Positions 37,240 through 46,871 are shown, counted from the first letter of the stretch. The stretch is DNA of 64,000 bases from Pelagibacterium montanilacus (GCF_003992665.1 NZ_RZMX01000055.1:1-64000); one strand, 5' to 3'. The notes: generated from the letters alone by a model not told the origin. Made by a program: numbers and translations.

Positions 37240-38574
37240 TTGAGCGAACCCGCCTTCGTCATCGCCGCCCCGCAGTTTGACCCCGCTCGGGGCCTTGCGA
37301 GCTTCACCTATCATCTGGGCGCACACAGCTTCACCGAAACGCTCGCCTTGCCGACGGGTGCAGACAGCCACGCTCAGGCGCATGCGCCGGAATTCGCGCG
37401 CCTGCTCGACCTCGCCGCCGCCGTCCTCGGCGTCAGCTATTACAAGCTGCGCGCGCCGTTCACGATCGATCTTTCCGCGCTCACGCTTGCCGCAGAGGAT
37501 CGTGCATTCCTGCTCGACGTTTATGAAAACGGGCTGGGAGAGTTCTTCGCCCGCAACGATCTGAAACGCTTCGGCCAGATCGCCCTCGTGGGGACGTTCG
37601 ACGCCGCCCCGCTCGAACCCCTTAAGGGTCCCGAGCGCGCCTTGATCCTGATCGGCGGCGGCAAGGATTCGCTCGTCAGCCTCGATCTCGTCGAGCGCGC
37701 GGGGCTGGATTTCGCGCTCTTTGCCGTCAATCCCAAGGGCCCGATCCTCTCCTCGGCCGAACGGTCGGGCCGGGAGCTGATCGCGGCGACGCGGACGCTC
37801 GACCCCGAAATGATCCGGCTGGGCAAGGAGCCGGGCTATTTCAACGGCCACGTCCCCTCCACCGCGATCAATTCGGTGATCGCCGCCCTTGCGGCCCAGC
37901 TTCTGGGCTATGGCGCGATCGTGCTGTCCAACGAGCGCTCGGCCAGCGAGGGCAATCTCGATTTCGACGGACGCCAGGCCAACCACCAGCATTCCAAATC
38001 CCTCGATTTCGAAGGCGCAATGCAATCGGCCCTCTCCCGCGCCAGCGCGGGCAAGCTCGCCTATTTCTCGCTGTTGCGCCCCTATTCGGAAGCCCGGATC
38101 GCCGCGCTCTTTGCCCGGTCGACCCGCTTTGACGACGTCTTTTCGAGCTGCAACCGCAATTTCCGCCTTTCGGGCCATGACGGCGTCCTCTGGTGCGGCG
38201 CCTGCCCGAAATGCCATTTCGTGTTCCTGATCTTCGCGCCCGTCATGCCCCGCGACCGCCTTGTCGCCATTTTCGGCCAGAACGTGCTCGATAACCCCGC
38301 CAATATCGCGCCCTATCGTGAGCTGACCGGCCTTGCCGGCCACAAGCCGTGGGAGTGCGTGGGGGAAATTCTCGAAGCCGCCGCGTGCCTCCACCAGATC
38401 GCCGGGCACCCCGACTGGCGCGACACGGCCGTGGTGAGTGCTCTCCGCGACGAACTCGTCGCCTTTTACGGCACCGAACGGCTCGAGGCCGCCTATGCCG
38501 AGCTGTTGCAGGACAGCCCCGCCCACCTCATCCCCGATGAGATCGCAGCAAGGATCGCTCCCCATGCCCATTAA
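37240..38574 (+). CDS. murL: UDP-MurNAc-L-Ala-L-Glu epimerase (MurL-like)
   Basis: A 444-residue protein that I recognise as MurL-like, the epimerase that converts the L-Glu of UDP-MurNAc-L-Ala-L-Glu to D-Glu. Visible features are a P-loop-like LIGGGKDSLVSLD (138-150), NERSASEGNL (231-240), NHQHSKSLDFE and a cysteine-rich FSSCNRNF...WCGACPKC (WCGACPKC at 318-325). The start is TTG 37240. The gene is followed, with an 11-base overlap, by murD2, which supports the assignment. The pathway function is known from Xanthomonas oryzae; its activity here is inferred. Confidence 0.75.
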   Translation: MSEPAFVIAAPQFDPARGLASFTYHLGAHSFTETLALPTGADSHAQAHAPEFARLLDLAAAVLGVSYYKLRAPFTIDLSALTLAAEDRAFLLDVYENGLGEFFARNDLKRFGQIALVGTFDAAPLEPLKGPERALILIGGGKDSLVSLDLVERAGLDFALFAVNPKGPILSSAERSGRELIAATRTLDPEMIRLGKEPGYFNGHVPSTAINSVIAALAAQLLGYGAIVLSNERSASEGNLDFDGRQANHQHSKSLDFEGAMQSALSRASAGKLAYFSLLRPYSEARIAALFARSTRFDDVFSSCNRNFRLSGHDGVLWCGACPKCHFVFLIFAPVMPRDRLVAIFGQNVLDNPANIAPYRELTGLAGHKPWECVGEILEAAACLHQIAGHPDWRDTAVVSALRDELVAFYGTERLEAAYAELLQDSPAHLIPDEIAARIAPHAH

Positions 38575-39859
38575 AGGCCCGGTCCTCCTGTACGGGGCGG
38601 GCAAGGAGGCCCGGTCCACGCGCGCCTTTCTGGCCGAGACCTATCCCGACCTCGAGGTCTTCGTCACCGTCGACAAGGGCGACTCGGACCTGCCCGACAC
38701 GCAGTTCATCTCCCCCGAAGAACTCGATCCGGCCCGCTTCGGGACGATCGTCAAGAGCCCGGGCGTTTCTCTTTACAAGCCGATCTTTGCAGCGGCGCGA
38801 AAGGCGGGCGTGGCGGTCACCTCCAACCTCAACCTCTGGGCCGACCACTTCCGCGATGGCCGCCCGGTGATCGCGATCACCGGCACCAAGGGCAAGTCGA
38901 CCACGGCCTCGCTCGCCGCCGCAATGCTGCACTTGTCGGGCGTCGATGTGCTTTTGGGCGGCAATGTGGGCAAGGCGCCGCTAGACCTTCGCGGCGGCAA
39001 CCAGACCGTGGTGCTAGAGCTCTCGTCCTACCAGACCGCCGACATGAATTTCGCCCCCGATATCGCCGGGATCACGACGCTCTATCCCGAGCATGTCGAT
39101 TGGCACGGCTCGGTCGAGCGCTATTATGCCGACAAGCTGCATCTGGTCGATCGCGACCTGCCCATGGCCGTCGCGCTGGGCGCCCAGGCGGCATCTAGCC
39201 CACGGGTCAAGGCGGCGATCCGGCCCGCCTTTGCAACCATGGTCTCCGCGCTCGATGCAGATTTCGACGCCGCGCTGGCGTCCGCCCAGCCGGCTTCCCG
39301 CCTGCGCGGCGCCCACAATCTCGATAACGCTCGCCTCGCCGCCCGGATAGCCATAGCAGCGGGAGGCACCCCCCAGGGCATTATCGCCGCGCTCGCCGCA
39401 TTCCAGCCCCTGCCCCACCGGCTCGAGCAGTTCGAGGCCGGAGGCATGGCGTTCGTCGACGATTCGATTTCAACGACCCCCGAAGCCACACGGGTCGCGC
39501 TCGAGGCCTATCAGGGCCGCCAGATTGCGCTGATCGCGGGAGGATATGAGCGCAAGCAGGATTATTCCGGTCTCGCGGGCCTGCTGGGACCGGCCGGCGT
39601 CGCCGTCCTGTGCTGTCTTCCGGTGACGGGCGAGCGACTGGCCGAGGCGACGCGGCGCCAATCCCCGCACATCGGTGTCGAGACCTGCGACACCCTCGAA
39701 CAGGCCATGGTCCGGCTCGCGGCCCTGCGCGATTCCTTCGACATCGTCATACTGTCTCCAGGAGCGCCGAGCTATAACCAGTTCGCCAATTTCGAGGCGC
39801 GGGGAGAGGCTTTCAAATCCCTCGCGCTGGCCCTGTTTTCCGGAGACCCGACCGCGTGA
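38564..39859 (+). CDS. murD2: UDP-MurNAc-L-alanine--L-glutamate ligase (MurD2-like)
   Basis: A 431-residue Mur ligase. The ATP motif is [10 protein letters not shown] (105-114); [25 protein letters not shown] and [13 protein letters not shown] follow, and the C-terminal domain ends [17 protein letters not shown]. It resembles MurD but is adjacent to murL, so the L-Glu-specific MurD2 form is the better reading. The ATG at 38564 lies within the end of murL. The stop overlaps the SMR start. Confidence 0.78.
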   Translation: MPIKGPVLLYGAGKEARSTRAFLAETYPDLEVFVTVDKGDSDLPDTQFISPEELDPARFGTIVKSPGVSLYKPIFAAARKAGVAVTSNLNLWADHFRDGRPVIAITGTKGKSTTASLAAAMLHLSGVDVLLGGNVGKAPLDLRGGNQTVVLELSSYQTADMNFAPDIAGITTLYPEHVDWHGSVERYYADKLHLVDRDLPMAVALGAQAASSPRVKAAIRPAFATMVSALDADFDAALASAQPASRLRGAHNLDNARLAARIAIAAGGTPQGIIAALAAFQPLPHRLEQFEAGGMAFVDDSISTTPEATRVALEAYQGRQIALIAGGYERKQDYSGLAGLLGPAGVAVLCCLPVTGERLAEATRRQSPHIGVETCDTLEQAMVRLAALRDSFDIVILSPGAPSYNQFANFEARGEAFKSLALALFSGDPTA

Positions 39860-40185
39860 CCTATGTGTTCCTGATGATCGCCATCGTGGCCGAAGTGATC
39901 GCCACCTCAGCGCTCAAGGCGACCGAGGGCTTCACCCGGCTCTGGCCGACCGCACTGGTCGCCATCGGGTACGGCACCGCATTCTATTTCCTGTCGCTGA
40001 CCCTGCGCACCATGCCGGTGGGCGTCGCCTACGCCATCTGGTCGGGCCTTGGGATCGTGCTGGTCTCGATCGTGGGATACGCCGTCTACAGACAGGCGCT
40101 CGATGCCCCGGCCCTTCTCGGCATGGGGCTGATCGTTTCAGGCGTCATCGTCATCAACGTCTTCTCGCGCACCGCCCCGCACTGA
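39856..40185 (+). CDS. small multidrug resistance (SMR) transporter, EmrE type
   Basis: A 109-residue protein with four membrane helices. The proton- and drug-binding glutamate lies in [20 protein letters not shown], close to E. coli EmrE, with AYAIWSGLG and IVIN near the C-terminus. The GTG start overlaps the murD2 stop (GTGA). It exports quaternary ammonium compounds or guanidinium; the branch is not resolved. Confidence 0.88.
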   Translation: MTYVFLMIAIVAEVIATSALKATEGFTRLWPTALVAIGYGTAFYFLSLTLRTMPVGVAYAIWSGLGIVLVSIVGYAVYRQALDAPALLGMGLIVSGVIVINVFSRTAPH

Positions 40186-40191
40186 CCGACG

Positions 40192-40470
40192 TCAGGCGAC
40201 CTTGTTGACGCCCGCAGTGAGCGCGGCCTGCTGGTCTTCGACCTGCTTTCTGCCTTCGGCGATGATCCGGTCCGAAGCCGTCTTGGCCACGTTGTCCACG
40301 CTCGATGTCAGCTGAAACGAGAAGGCCGAGGCAAAGGCGTTGACCAGGGTCGCCTGCTGCTGGGCGAACGCCTCCATGGCGGCACGGCGCTTTTCCAGGC
40401 GCACCTGATGCTCCTCCCAGGCCGAGGCCCGGGGCATCCAGTTCATTTTCTTGAACCCGATTTCGCTCAT
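40192..40470 (-). CDS. small phasin-like helical protein
   Basis: A 92-residue, largely helical protein: a short N-terminal part, then EKRRAAMEAFAQQQATLVNAF and AAGRIIAEGR-like helices rich in Ala and Gln. The amphipathic pattern is like that of short phasins, but no family can be assigned with confidence. A near-consensus CtrA box (TTTA-N7-TTAAC, 40518-40533) lies about 50 bases upstream of the ATG. Confidence 0.5.
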   Translation of the reverse strand: MSEIGFKKMNWMPRASAWEEHQVRLEKRRAAMEAFAQQQATLVNAFASAFSFQLTSSVDNVAKTASDRIIAEGRKQVEDQQAALTAGVNKVA

Positions 40471-40537
40471 TGCACCTTCGCGCCAACGCTACGCTACACG
40501 ATTATGTGGGGCGTCGCTTTACGAAGTGTTAACCGCC

Positions 40538-42373
40538 CTATTGCCATGGGCGCAGGAGCCGATCGAGCGTCAGGCCCGACGCGGTCAATCCGTTGGCCAG
40601 AATGCGCAGCATCTCGGGGTCCGATATCTGGCGGCGCAGCGCCGGCAGGATGCCGGGCCCGGCCAGCTGGGACGTGGCCAGCAGACGGGGCAGATAGGAG
40701 TTGATCAGGTCGGTGTCCCGCGTCAGTCCGCCAACGGCGACCAGGATCGCCGTCGCCAGTTCCGGTTCGGCCTCATAGAGCCGTTCACCATGCGCCCGGG
40801 CGAGCCCATACTCGCCGCCACGCAAGGCATGGAGCGCCGGCACCAGCGCATAGCGCGGCGGCGGATCGGGCTCGATCTGCTCAACGATCGCCATGCGATC
40901 GAGCGCGGAACGCCAATTGCCCATGCGCGCCTCGATCTCCGCAAGTTGCACGATCGCATCGAGCGAGGCCGGATTGAGCTGGAGCGCCGAAGCCATCTCT
41001 TCGCGGGCGTGCCTCAGTTGCCCTTCGGCCAGCGATGCGCGCGCCTTCTGGGCCCAGACGAACGCTTCGAGCGGTGCGGCCTCCACCGCGGCCGCGCCCA
41101 GCATGCTGGCCTGGGCCATCAGATCGCGCGCAAGCACGCTGTCCATGCCCGACCGCCAAGCGTCCGAGGCCATCATGGCCGATCGGATGGCTAGGAACGG
41201 GGCTTGGGCCGGACCCGGGGAATCGACGCCTTCGGAGTGCGACCGCGCACAGGCGCGTGCCGAGGCACGGTCGCGCGTCGAGGCACGATCGAGAAAGAGT
41301 TTGTACTGGACGATGCACGGATGGGCCTCCAGCGGCTCACGCGTATCGCGACGTTGGTCGAGCCACGCCCTGGCCTCGGCATGGAGCGCACCCCTCGGCG
41401 AGGCGATCTGCATGACGAGACGTTCGGACACCTCGCTGACCGAGAGCTCGGGCCGCCCGCTCTCGACCGGCGCGTCGATCGCGTACGATCCCACGATGGC
41501 ATCGGTCCGGCTGTCGGTGAGAACCGCGCTGTACTGCACCGCACCGGCCCCGCGCCTCACCACGCCCGACAGTGCAAACACGGGCTGCCCTGCCTCTGCA
41601 CCGGCTTGCGCGCCTTCAAGAGTCCCCCGATAGCGCGCATCCACGTCCGGGAAACCGGCAAGATCGGTGACGATCTCGAGCCCGAGCCCCGCTGCCAGCG
41701 CCACGCCGCGTTCATCGTCGGTCAAATTGTCGAAATCGGCAACTATGACCAGCGGTCTTTGGGGCTGCGCCGACGCCGGTGCCTGACCGCCCTGCTGATC
41801 TCCGTCCCAAAATCCCGTTCCCACCACCAGCGCCAGAACGACGACGGCAAGCCCCAGCACGCCCACGGCCACCATCAGGCGTGACGCCCATCGCTCCCCC
41901 CGCGCTGCAGGCACCAAAGAAACGAGCGCCTTTTCCTCCCCCACCGTTTCGTCAATCGGCTCGACCTCGTCCTCCTCGACGCCGCCACCGGCCGAGGCGT
42001 CGGGCTGGGGCAAGGTCTCGCCGGACCAGACGAACTCGGGCACATAGCTGCCCACCGGCAGGGCGATGCGCGGGGACGGCGCGTCCGGGGTTGCAGCGTA
42101 ATAGGTCTCCAGCAAGCCCCGCAGCCGCCGCGCCTGGACCCGCACGATGGGATCGGCCTGCGGATCGAACGCAGCGGGACGATCGAAAACGTCCACCGCG
42201 ATGGCGTAGGCCTTGATCGCGTCGGTTTCCCCACGCAACCGGGCTTCGACCACGTAGCGGAGAAAGGCGGACAAGTTCGGCGAACGGCGCAAAGCCGGCC
42301 ACGCCAGGATCGCCTCCAGCGACTGACGAACGGCGGCTTGTTCCGCGCCATCCAATGCGTCCCCGTTGGACAT
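40538..42373 (-). CDS. winged-helix/TPR membrane regulator-like protein
   Basis: A 611-residue protein. The N-terminal domain (about residues 5-95) carries the motifs SPNLSAFLRYVVEARLRGE, AYAIAVDVFDRPAAFDPQAD and PIVRVQARRLRGLLETYY, common in many rhizobial proteins annotated as adenylate cyclase or TolB-like, and probably a winged-helix-like DNA- or partner-binding module. An acidic linker and one membrane helix (LMVAVGVLGLAVVVLALVV) follow. The C-terminal half is a TPR-like alpha solenoid, preceded by a TolB-like FDNLT segment. The function is unknown. ATG 42373 is preferred to the 11-codon longer start. Confidence 0.65.
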   Translation of the reverse strand: MSNGDALDGAEQAAVRQSLEAILAWPALRRSPNLSAFLRYVVEARLRGETDAIKAYAIAVDVFDRPAAFDPQADPIVRVQARRLRGLLETYYAATPDAPSPRIALPVGSYVPEFVWSGETLPQPDASAGGGVEEDEVEPIDETVGEEKALVSLVPAARGERWASRLMVAVGVLGLAVVVLALVVGTGFWDGDQQGGQAPASAQPQRPLVIVADFDNLTDDERGVALAAGLGLEIVTDLAGFPDVDARYRGTLEGAQAGAEAGQPVFALSGVVRRGAGAVQYSAVLTDSRTDAIVGSYAIDAPVESGRPELSVSEVSERLVMQIASPRGALHAEARAWLDQRRDTREPLEAHPCIVQYKLFLDRASTRDRASARACARSHSEGVDSPGPAQAPFLAIRSAMMASDAWRSGMDSVLARDLMAQASMLGAAAVEAAPLEAFVWAQKARASLAEGQLRHAREEMASALQLNPASLDAIVQLAEIEARMGNWRSALDRMAIVEQIEPDPPPRYALVPALHALRGGEYGLARAHGERLYEAEPELATAILVAVGGLTRDTDLINSYLPRLLATSQLAGPGILPALRRQISDPEMLRILANGLTASGLTLDRLLRPWQ

Positions 42374-42635
42374 GGCGTACTCCCCAGCGAGATACGCTAG
42401 CGGCATGCGTATTACATGTAAATCGGTGCGCTGAAGTTACCCCGGTTAACATGGGCTAACATGACAGCGGCGCGACATTGCTCCATATGGGCCCTGTGAG
42501 CGAGCCCGAGCCTATCCGGCGCGCCCCCTTATGAACGCGCAGCGCACCGCGAACGTGCGCACCCATCAGAGTTGCGAAAACACCGCTTCATGCTCGGCCC
42601 TGGGCCAGCCCTCTGATCAATTCGGGAATGGGACG

Positions 42636-43085
42636 ATGACCGATTATCACACCGGAAGCCCGGTGTTCATGCTTGTTGACGACCAGGTGCACTCCGCCAG
42701 ACTTCTCTCGCGCGCCCTGGCCGAGACCGATATGGCCCCGCGACTGGTGTGGCTGGGCGACGCACGGCGGGGCCACCGCCTGTTCACGCACCTCGCCAGA
42801 AGCGCGCCCGGGCGCCTGCCCGACATGCTGGTGGTCGACCTCAAGTCGCACTCCGATGCCTCTTCCGACTTCATCGAATCGATCAGGAACGAAACCGACC
42901 AGCACCACATTCCGGTTGCAGCAATCGCAGCCAGCCTGGACGCCCCCGTGCGTCAGAAGCTGCTGCGTTCAGGCGCGGCGGCGGTGTTCCAACGTCATCC
43001 CGACATCGCCTCCTACCGCGCAGAGATCGCCGACCTTGCGAACTTCTGGGTCCGCAAGTCGGAGGTCTGGCCCATTCGGGCGTAG
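42636..43085 (+). CDS. degenerate response-regulator receiver protein
   Basis: A 149-residue receiver domain. The acidic pair D15-D16 in LVDDQ and the phospho-acceptor D68 in VVDLKS are kept, as is a threonine/serine-like IAAS. The conserved lysine near the end of the domain is missing: the segment reads AAAVFQRHPD. The chain ends with a short helical tail and no output domain. It may signal without normal phosphorylation. It is divergent from the wHTH/TPR gene. Confidence 0.7.
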   Translation: MTDYHTGSPVFMLVDDQVHSARLLSRALAETDMAPRLVWLGDARRGHRLFTHLARSAPGRLPDMLVVDLKSHSDASSDFIESIRNETDQHHIPVAAIAASLDAPVRQKLLRSGAAAVFQRHPDIASYRAEIADLANFWVRKSEVWPIRA

Positions 43086-43456
43086 CCACCGCGTCCCCGG
43101 CTACGTTCGATAGGGGGATTGGCAGGATCGGCGCTCGCGCCATCCGCCTTTCCCCCGCCCCATCCCGCTCTCATTGCGGCAAAGAAATCGCGGTCCATCC
43201 CTCCAGGATCGCGAGCGAAAGTGCGGCTTACGCGTCCCCCCTCGTGCCGCGCTTTCTGTTGGGGAGAGGCGCCTGAAACCGGCCCTTTTTCGGGCCCTGT
43301 GACAGGCTGCCTCTCCCCTGATTTTTCCCAACGGCGTCGATCCCTGGCACGGATTTGCTTGCCAGTGTCGCTTTCTTGACGCAATGTGCGCGGGTGCGGC
43401 GGTTAACGTTTCGGCAATATTTGCCGGCGCCGCGTACTGTTGCGGGGAGGCCGACA
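43086..43456. other. 371-bp gap between the receiver gene and the small secreted protein
   Basis: No convincing gene is found here; short ORFs are present in several frames but none has a ribosome binding site with family-like features. A GGCCC / GGGCC hairpin near 43283-43297 without a T run is the only structure seen. A single TTAAC half site occurs near 43403. Confidence 0.5.
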
Positions 43457-43633
43457 ATGACCATGCCACGCATATTCAGTCTGACCGCATTGGTGGCCAG
43501 CCTGATCTTTGTCATCATGACCATGACCCAGGCAATCGGAGTTCAGCCCGCGTTTTCGGACCGGGCGGATGCATGCGCGACCCAATTGGCGGCATGTGCG
43601 ACGCTGAGTGCCAGCTTCGGTATGGAGCCATAA
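43457..43633 (+). CDS. small exported or membrane-anchored protein
   Basis: A 58-residue protein with an N-terminal hydrophobic helix (FSLTALVASLIFVIMTM) and two cysteines in ACATQLAACATL. A GGGAGG site about 8 bases before the ATG supports translation. No family is recognised; the helix may be a signal peptide or anchor. Confidence 0.5.
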   Translation: MTMPRIFSLTALVASLIFVIMTMTQAIGVQPAFSDRADACATQLAACATLSASFGMEP

Positions 43634-43757
43634 GTTCGCGCTGTGGCGGCCCGCATGGCCGCCATGCGCCCTCGCCTGTTGGCCGATCCTCGGGGCCGTG
43701 CCAGCATGTCATGGCTTCCAGTGATGAGCGTTCTGGCGGTCCGTCAATGAGGAACCG

Positions 43758-44612
43758 GTGACGCAGCCGCGCATTGTCATGGCAGGGAGCGCCCCGTCAA
43801 CAACGTGCAGCGAGGTCATGTTCGATACCCCCCAAATGATCACCGGCCAGCTTTCCGACAGGCTGGCCATACTGACCGATTTCGACGGCACGCTCGTTGA
43901 AATCGCACCAACTCCCGACGCCATCGTCATCCCCCCCGACCTTTTCGCCCGGCTCACCATGCTCGAGGCCTCTCTGGGCGGGGCCTTCGCTATTGTCAGC
44001 GGGCGGACCATCTCGGACATCGATACCCATATCGGCGCCAACGCCTTCGCGATCAGCGGGTCGCACGGGGCTCAATGGCGCCATGCGGGAGAGGAAGGCG
44101 AGCCCGACAGCGCCCACCGCGACAGCGCCGGGGCCATCGCACGGGCGCTCCAGTCCCGGCTTGCCGGGCACGGCCTCCTCATCGAGCCCAAACCCTTCGG
44201 CGTGGCCTTGCATTACCGGGGCGCTCCAGAGCGCGCCGAGGAGGCCCGAAGCGCCATCGAAGCAGCCACCTCCGAGCACCCCGACTTCCACGTCATCTCG
44301 GGAAAGAAAGTGTTCGAGGCCCGCCCACGCAGCGCCAACAAGGGCGCGGCGATCGACAATTTGATGCGCGTCGCTCCCTTTGCAGGCCGCAGGCCGGTTT
44401 TCGTGGGAGACGATGTCACCGATGAGGACGGGTTTGCCGCCGCCGAGCGCATGGGCGGGTTCGGCATCAAGGTGGGGACGGGCGAGACCGCGGCCCGCTA
44501 CCGTCTGGACTCGGTCGGCGCGGTCCTTGACCTCTTCGATCTCCTTGTGGCGCGGTCCGCGCCCGATGCCCGGTCCTCGGGCCACACCACAACGGAAAGC
44601 ATGGTCAGATGA
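43758..44612 (+). CDS. otsB: trehalose-6-phosphate phosphatase
   Basis: HAD-type phosphatase that makes trehalose from trehalose 6-phosphate. It has 284 residues. The HAD motif is LTDFDGTLVEI, with SGSHGAQWRH, then GAAIDNLM and VFVGDDVTDEDGFAAAERM. GTG 43758 has GAGGA 6 bases upstream; ATG 43818 is an alternative. It is followed by otsA with an ATGA overlap. Trehalose is a compatible solute and osmoprotectant. Confidence 0.93.
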   Translation: MTQPRIVMAGSAPSTTCSEVMFDTPQMITGQLSDRLAILTDFDGTLVEIAPTPDAIVIPPDLFARLTMLEASLGGAFAIVSGRTISDIDTHIGANAFAISGSHGAQWRHAGEEGEPDSAHRDSAGAIARALQSRLAGHGLLIEPKPFGVALHYRGAPERAEEARSAIEAATSEHPDFHVISGKKVFEARPRSANKGAAIDNLMRVAPFAGRRPVFVGDDVTDEDGFAAAERMGGFGIKVGTGETAARYRLDSVGAVLDLFDLLVARSAPDARSSGHTTTESMVR

Positions 44613-46135
44613 GCAGGCTCGTTATCGTATCCAACAGAACCCCCGGGAAAGCTCCGGCAGCCGGCGGTCTTGCCGTCGTCCTCAAAAAGACCCTCTCGGA
44701 AAGGGACGGGTTCTGGTTCGGCTGGTCCGGTCAGTTCTCCGAGACACCGGAAAAGCAGGCGCGCTTCGAGACCATCGATGGGCTCAGCATCGGTCAGGTC
44801 GACCTCACCCGCGCCGACCACAACGCCTATTACGCCGGGTATGCCAATTCCATCCTCTGGCCGGCCTTCCACCTGCGGCTGGACCTCACAAACATCCAGT
44901 CCCACTGGTATGAGGGCTATCGCCGGGTCAACGCCCAGTTCGCCGATGCGCTGGTCGAGCATCTCGAGCCCGACGACGTGATCTGGGTCCACGACTATCA
45001 CCTCATTCCGCTGGCCACCGAGCTGCGCCGCCGCAATGTGCGCAACCGGATCGGGTTCTACCTGCACATCCCCTTCCCCACGCCCGATGCCCTCAATGCC
45101 ATTCCGCACCACGAGGATCTGCTGCGCGATCTGGTGGCCTATGATCTCGTGGGGTTTCAGGCCCAGCGCGACGTCGCCGCTTTCCATGAATTCATCGCCC
45201 ATGAGCAGATTCACAAGCAGACCGGTGGCGAGCCGATGGTGCTCGACATCGACGATACCGTGCTCGAGGCCTTCCCGATCGGGTCCGATCCCGAAGCCTT
45301 CGCCAGGCTCGCGGTCAGCCCAAACGGTCGCAAGATCGCAAAGCGGGTCTCTGCCGCGCTCAATGCGCACGCGCTGATCCTGGGGGTGGATCGGCTCGAT
45401 TATTCAAAGGGGCTGCCCCAGCGCATTTCGGCCTATGAGAAGCTGCTCGAGAACAACGCCCGATTGAGGCGCACCGTGCACATGCTCCAGATCGCACCGC
45501 CCTCCCGCGATTCGATCAAGGAATACCAGCAGATTTCCGATGAACTGGATTCCGCGGTCGGTCGTGTGATCGGACGGTTCGCCGAGCCCGACTGGCTGCC
45601 GCTGACCTATGTTAAACGCGCTTACGCCCAGGCCTCGCTGGCGGGCCTTTACCGGCTGGCCCGGGTGGGGCTGGTCACGCCCCTGCGCGACGGCATGAAT
45701 CTGGTGGCCCACGAATACGTCGCCTCCCAGAATCCCGAGGACCCCGGCGTGCTCGTCCTGTCCCGCTTTGCCGGCGCGGCCGAGATCTTCCACGATGCGC
45801 TGCTGATCAATCCCTTCGACACCGACGAGACCGCCGAAGCCATGCGTCAGGCCCTCGCCATGCCCATCGAAGAGCGCAAGGAGCGCTGGCGCAAACTCAT
45901 GGATTCGGCGCGCCTGCACAGCGTCGACAACTGGGCCAGCTCCTATCTGGATCGGCTCATGGGGCTTGGAGACACGCCCGATCGCGACGATACAGGCGAT
46001 GCCGACGTCTCCGATGCCGATGCGCGGCCCCTGTCCACCCCACCGGCGGGCGACCCCGCCAATCGCGCCATCACCGTGACGCCCCGAAAGCATCGCGGTA
46101 CGCTCTTTCCATGGCTCAAATCGGTGTTCTCATGA
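44609..46135 (+). CDS. otsA: alpha,alpha-trehalose-phosphate synthase
   Basis: GT20 glycosyltransferase that makes trehalose 6-phosphate from UDP-glucose and glucose 6-phosphate. It has 508 residues. GGLAVVLKKTLSERDGFWFG, NSILWPAFHLR, VWVHDYHLIPLATELRRR, VDRLDYSKGLPQRISAYEKL and LRDGMNLVAHEYVASQ are typical. A C-terminal tail of about 45 residues rich in Asp and Pro (DTPDRDDTGDADVSDADA) follows the catalytic domain. ATGA overlap with otsB; the next gene overlaps the otsA stop. Confidence 0.95.
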   Translation: MSRLVIVSNRTPGKAPAAGGLAVVLKKTLSERDGFWFGWSGQFSETPEKQARFETIDGLSIGQVDLTRADHNAYYAGYANSILWPAFHLRLDLTNIQSHWYEGYRRVNAQFADALVEHLEPDDVIWVHDYHLIPLATELRRRNVRNRIGFYLHIPFPTPDALNAIPHHEDLLRDLVAYDLVGFQAQRDVAAFHEFIAHEQIHKQTGGEPMVLDIDDTVLEAFPIGSDPEAFARLAVSPNGRKIAKRVSAALNAHALILGVDRLDYSKGLPQRISAYEKLLENNARLRRTVHMLQIAPPSRDSIKEYQQISDELDSAVGRVIGRFAEPDWLPLTYVKRAYAQASLAGLYRLARVGLVTPLRDGMNLVAHEYVASQNPEDPGVLVLSRFAGAAEIFHDALLINPFDTDETAEAMRQALAMPIEERKERWRKLMDSARLHSVDNWASSYLDRLMGLGDTPDRDDTGDADVSDADARPLSTPPAGDPANRAITVTPRKHRGTLFPWLKSVFS

Positions 46136-46731
46136 TCAGGATGCAAAACCCTCTGACAGCCATCGGCTGCGCCATCGCCATGGTGCTGGCCGGCGCCCTT
46201 CCCGCCTCCGCGCAGGTCGACAGCCAGTATACGACCCTGGATTTCCAGGCCGACTGCATGACGATCGCAGCGTCCCAGGAAGGCGAGGGGGACTGGGCGG
46301 ACCTCGTCTGCCCGGGCTTTGGCGGCTATCCTGTCGTCCTGCGCTATACCGATGGCCGGGAATCGGCGACCTACGGCTTTGCCACCGATTCAGGCATGGC
46401 CACGTTCGGTCCGTTCAACTACGCGCATGACACCATCGAGTGGCGAATCGAAACCCGGGGGGACGTCGTCCGGCCCTTCGCCGTCATTCACCGCTGGTAT
46501 CTCTCCGATGTCGATGGCGACCCGCGCGCCAATCAGATCCTCGTGGTCTCCCGCGTCGGACAACCCGACGAGGGCGGGGCCTGTGCCATCGGCTATATCG
46601 ATGGCGCCACCGGTCCCGATGCCAACATCCGCGCACGGGAACTGGCCGATGAGCGCGCTGCGGCCTTTGCCTGCGGCTCGGATTCGCCCTTTGTCGACGA
46701 GGCGATCAGCGAACTGGTCGGCCCCCGCTAG
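46132..46731 (+). CDS. secreted hypothetical protein
   Basis: A 199-residue protein with a signal peptide (LTAIGCAIAMVLAGALPASAQ). The mature part is beta-rich, and its cysteines (DCMTIAAS, LVCPGFGGYPV, GACAIGYI, AFACGSD) could form disulfides. The start ATG overlaps the otsA stop (ATGA). Its TAG stop is formed by the start of repeat copy 5. The function is unknown. Confidence 0.7.
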   Translation: MIRMQNPLTAIGCAIAMVLAGALPASAQVDSQYTTLDFQADCMTIAASQEGEGDWADLVCPGFGGYPVVLRYTDGRESATYGFATDSGMATFGPFNYAHDTIEWRIETRGDVVRPFAVIHRWYLSDVDGDPRANQILVVSRVGQPDEGGACAIGYIDGATGPDANIRARELADERAAAFACGSDSPFVDEAISELVGPR

Positions 46732-46856
46732 AGCGTATCTATGAAAATGCCTGTCCCAGCCCGCGATCTGGGACGGGAACGCTTTTCCGGTTCGGAAGCG
46801 CTACCAATCCAAGTCTTGGATATCGTGATCTGATTCATTCAGATCAGGATATGCTC
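46729..46856. repeat. interspersed palindromic repeat, copy 5 (diverged, full length)
   Basis: It starts TAGAGCGTATCTATGAAAATG, has an internal CTGTCCCAG / CTGGGACGG stem, the conserved GCTTTTCCGGTTCGGAAGCG, and a terminal stem ATCTGA / TCAGAT with TGATCTGA-TTCAT-TCAGATCA (46826-46846). The first three bases supply the stop of the preceding gene. Confidence 0.7.
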
Positions 46857-46871
46857 CAGGCTTGGAGCAGA

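Noticed and set aside
42431-42455. TTAAC/TAAC elements upstream of the wHTH/TPR and receiver genes
   Set aside because: Spacing and sequence deviate from the CtrA consensus (one T is missing in the second half site).
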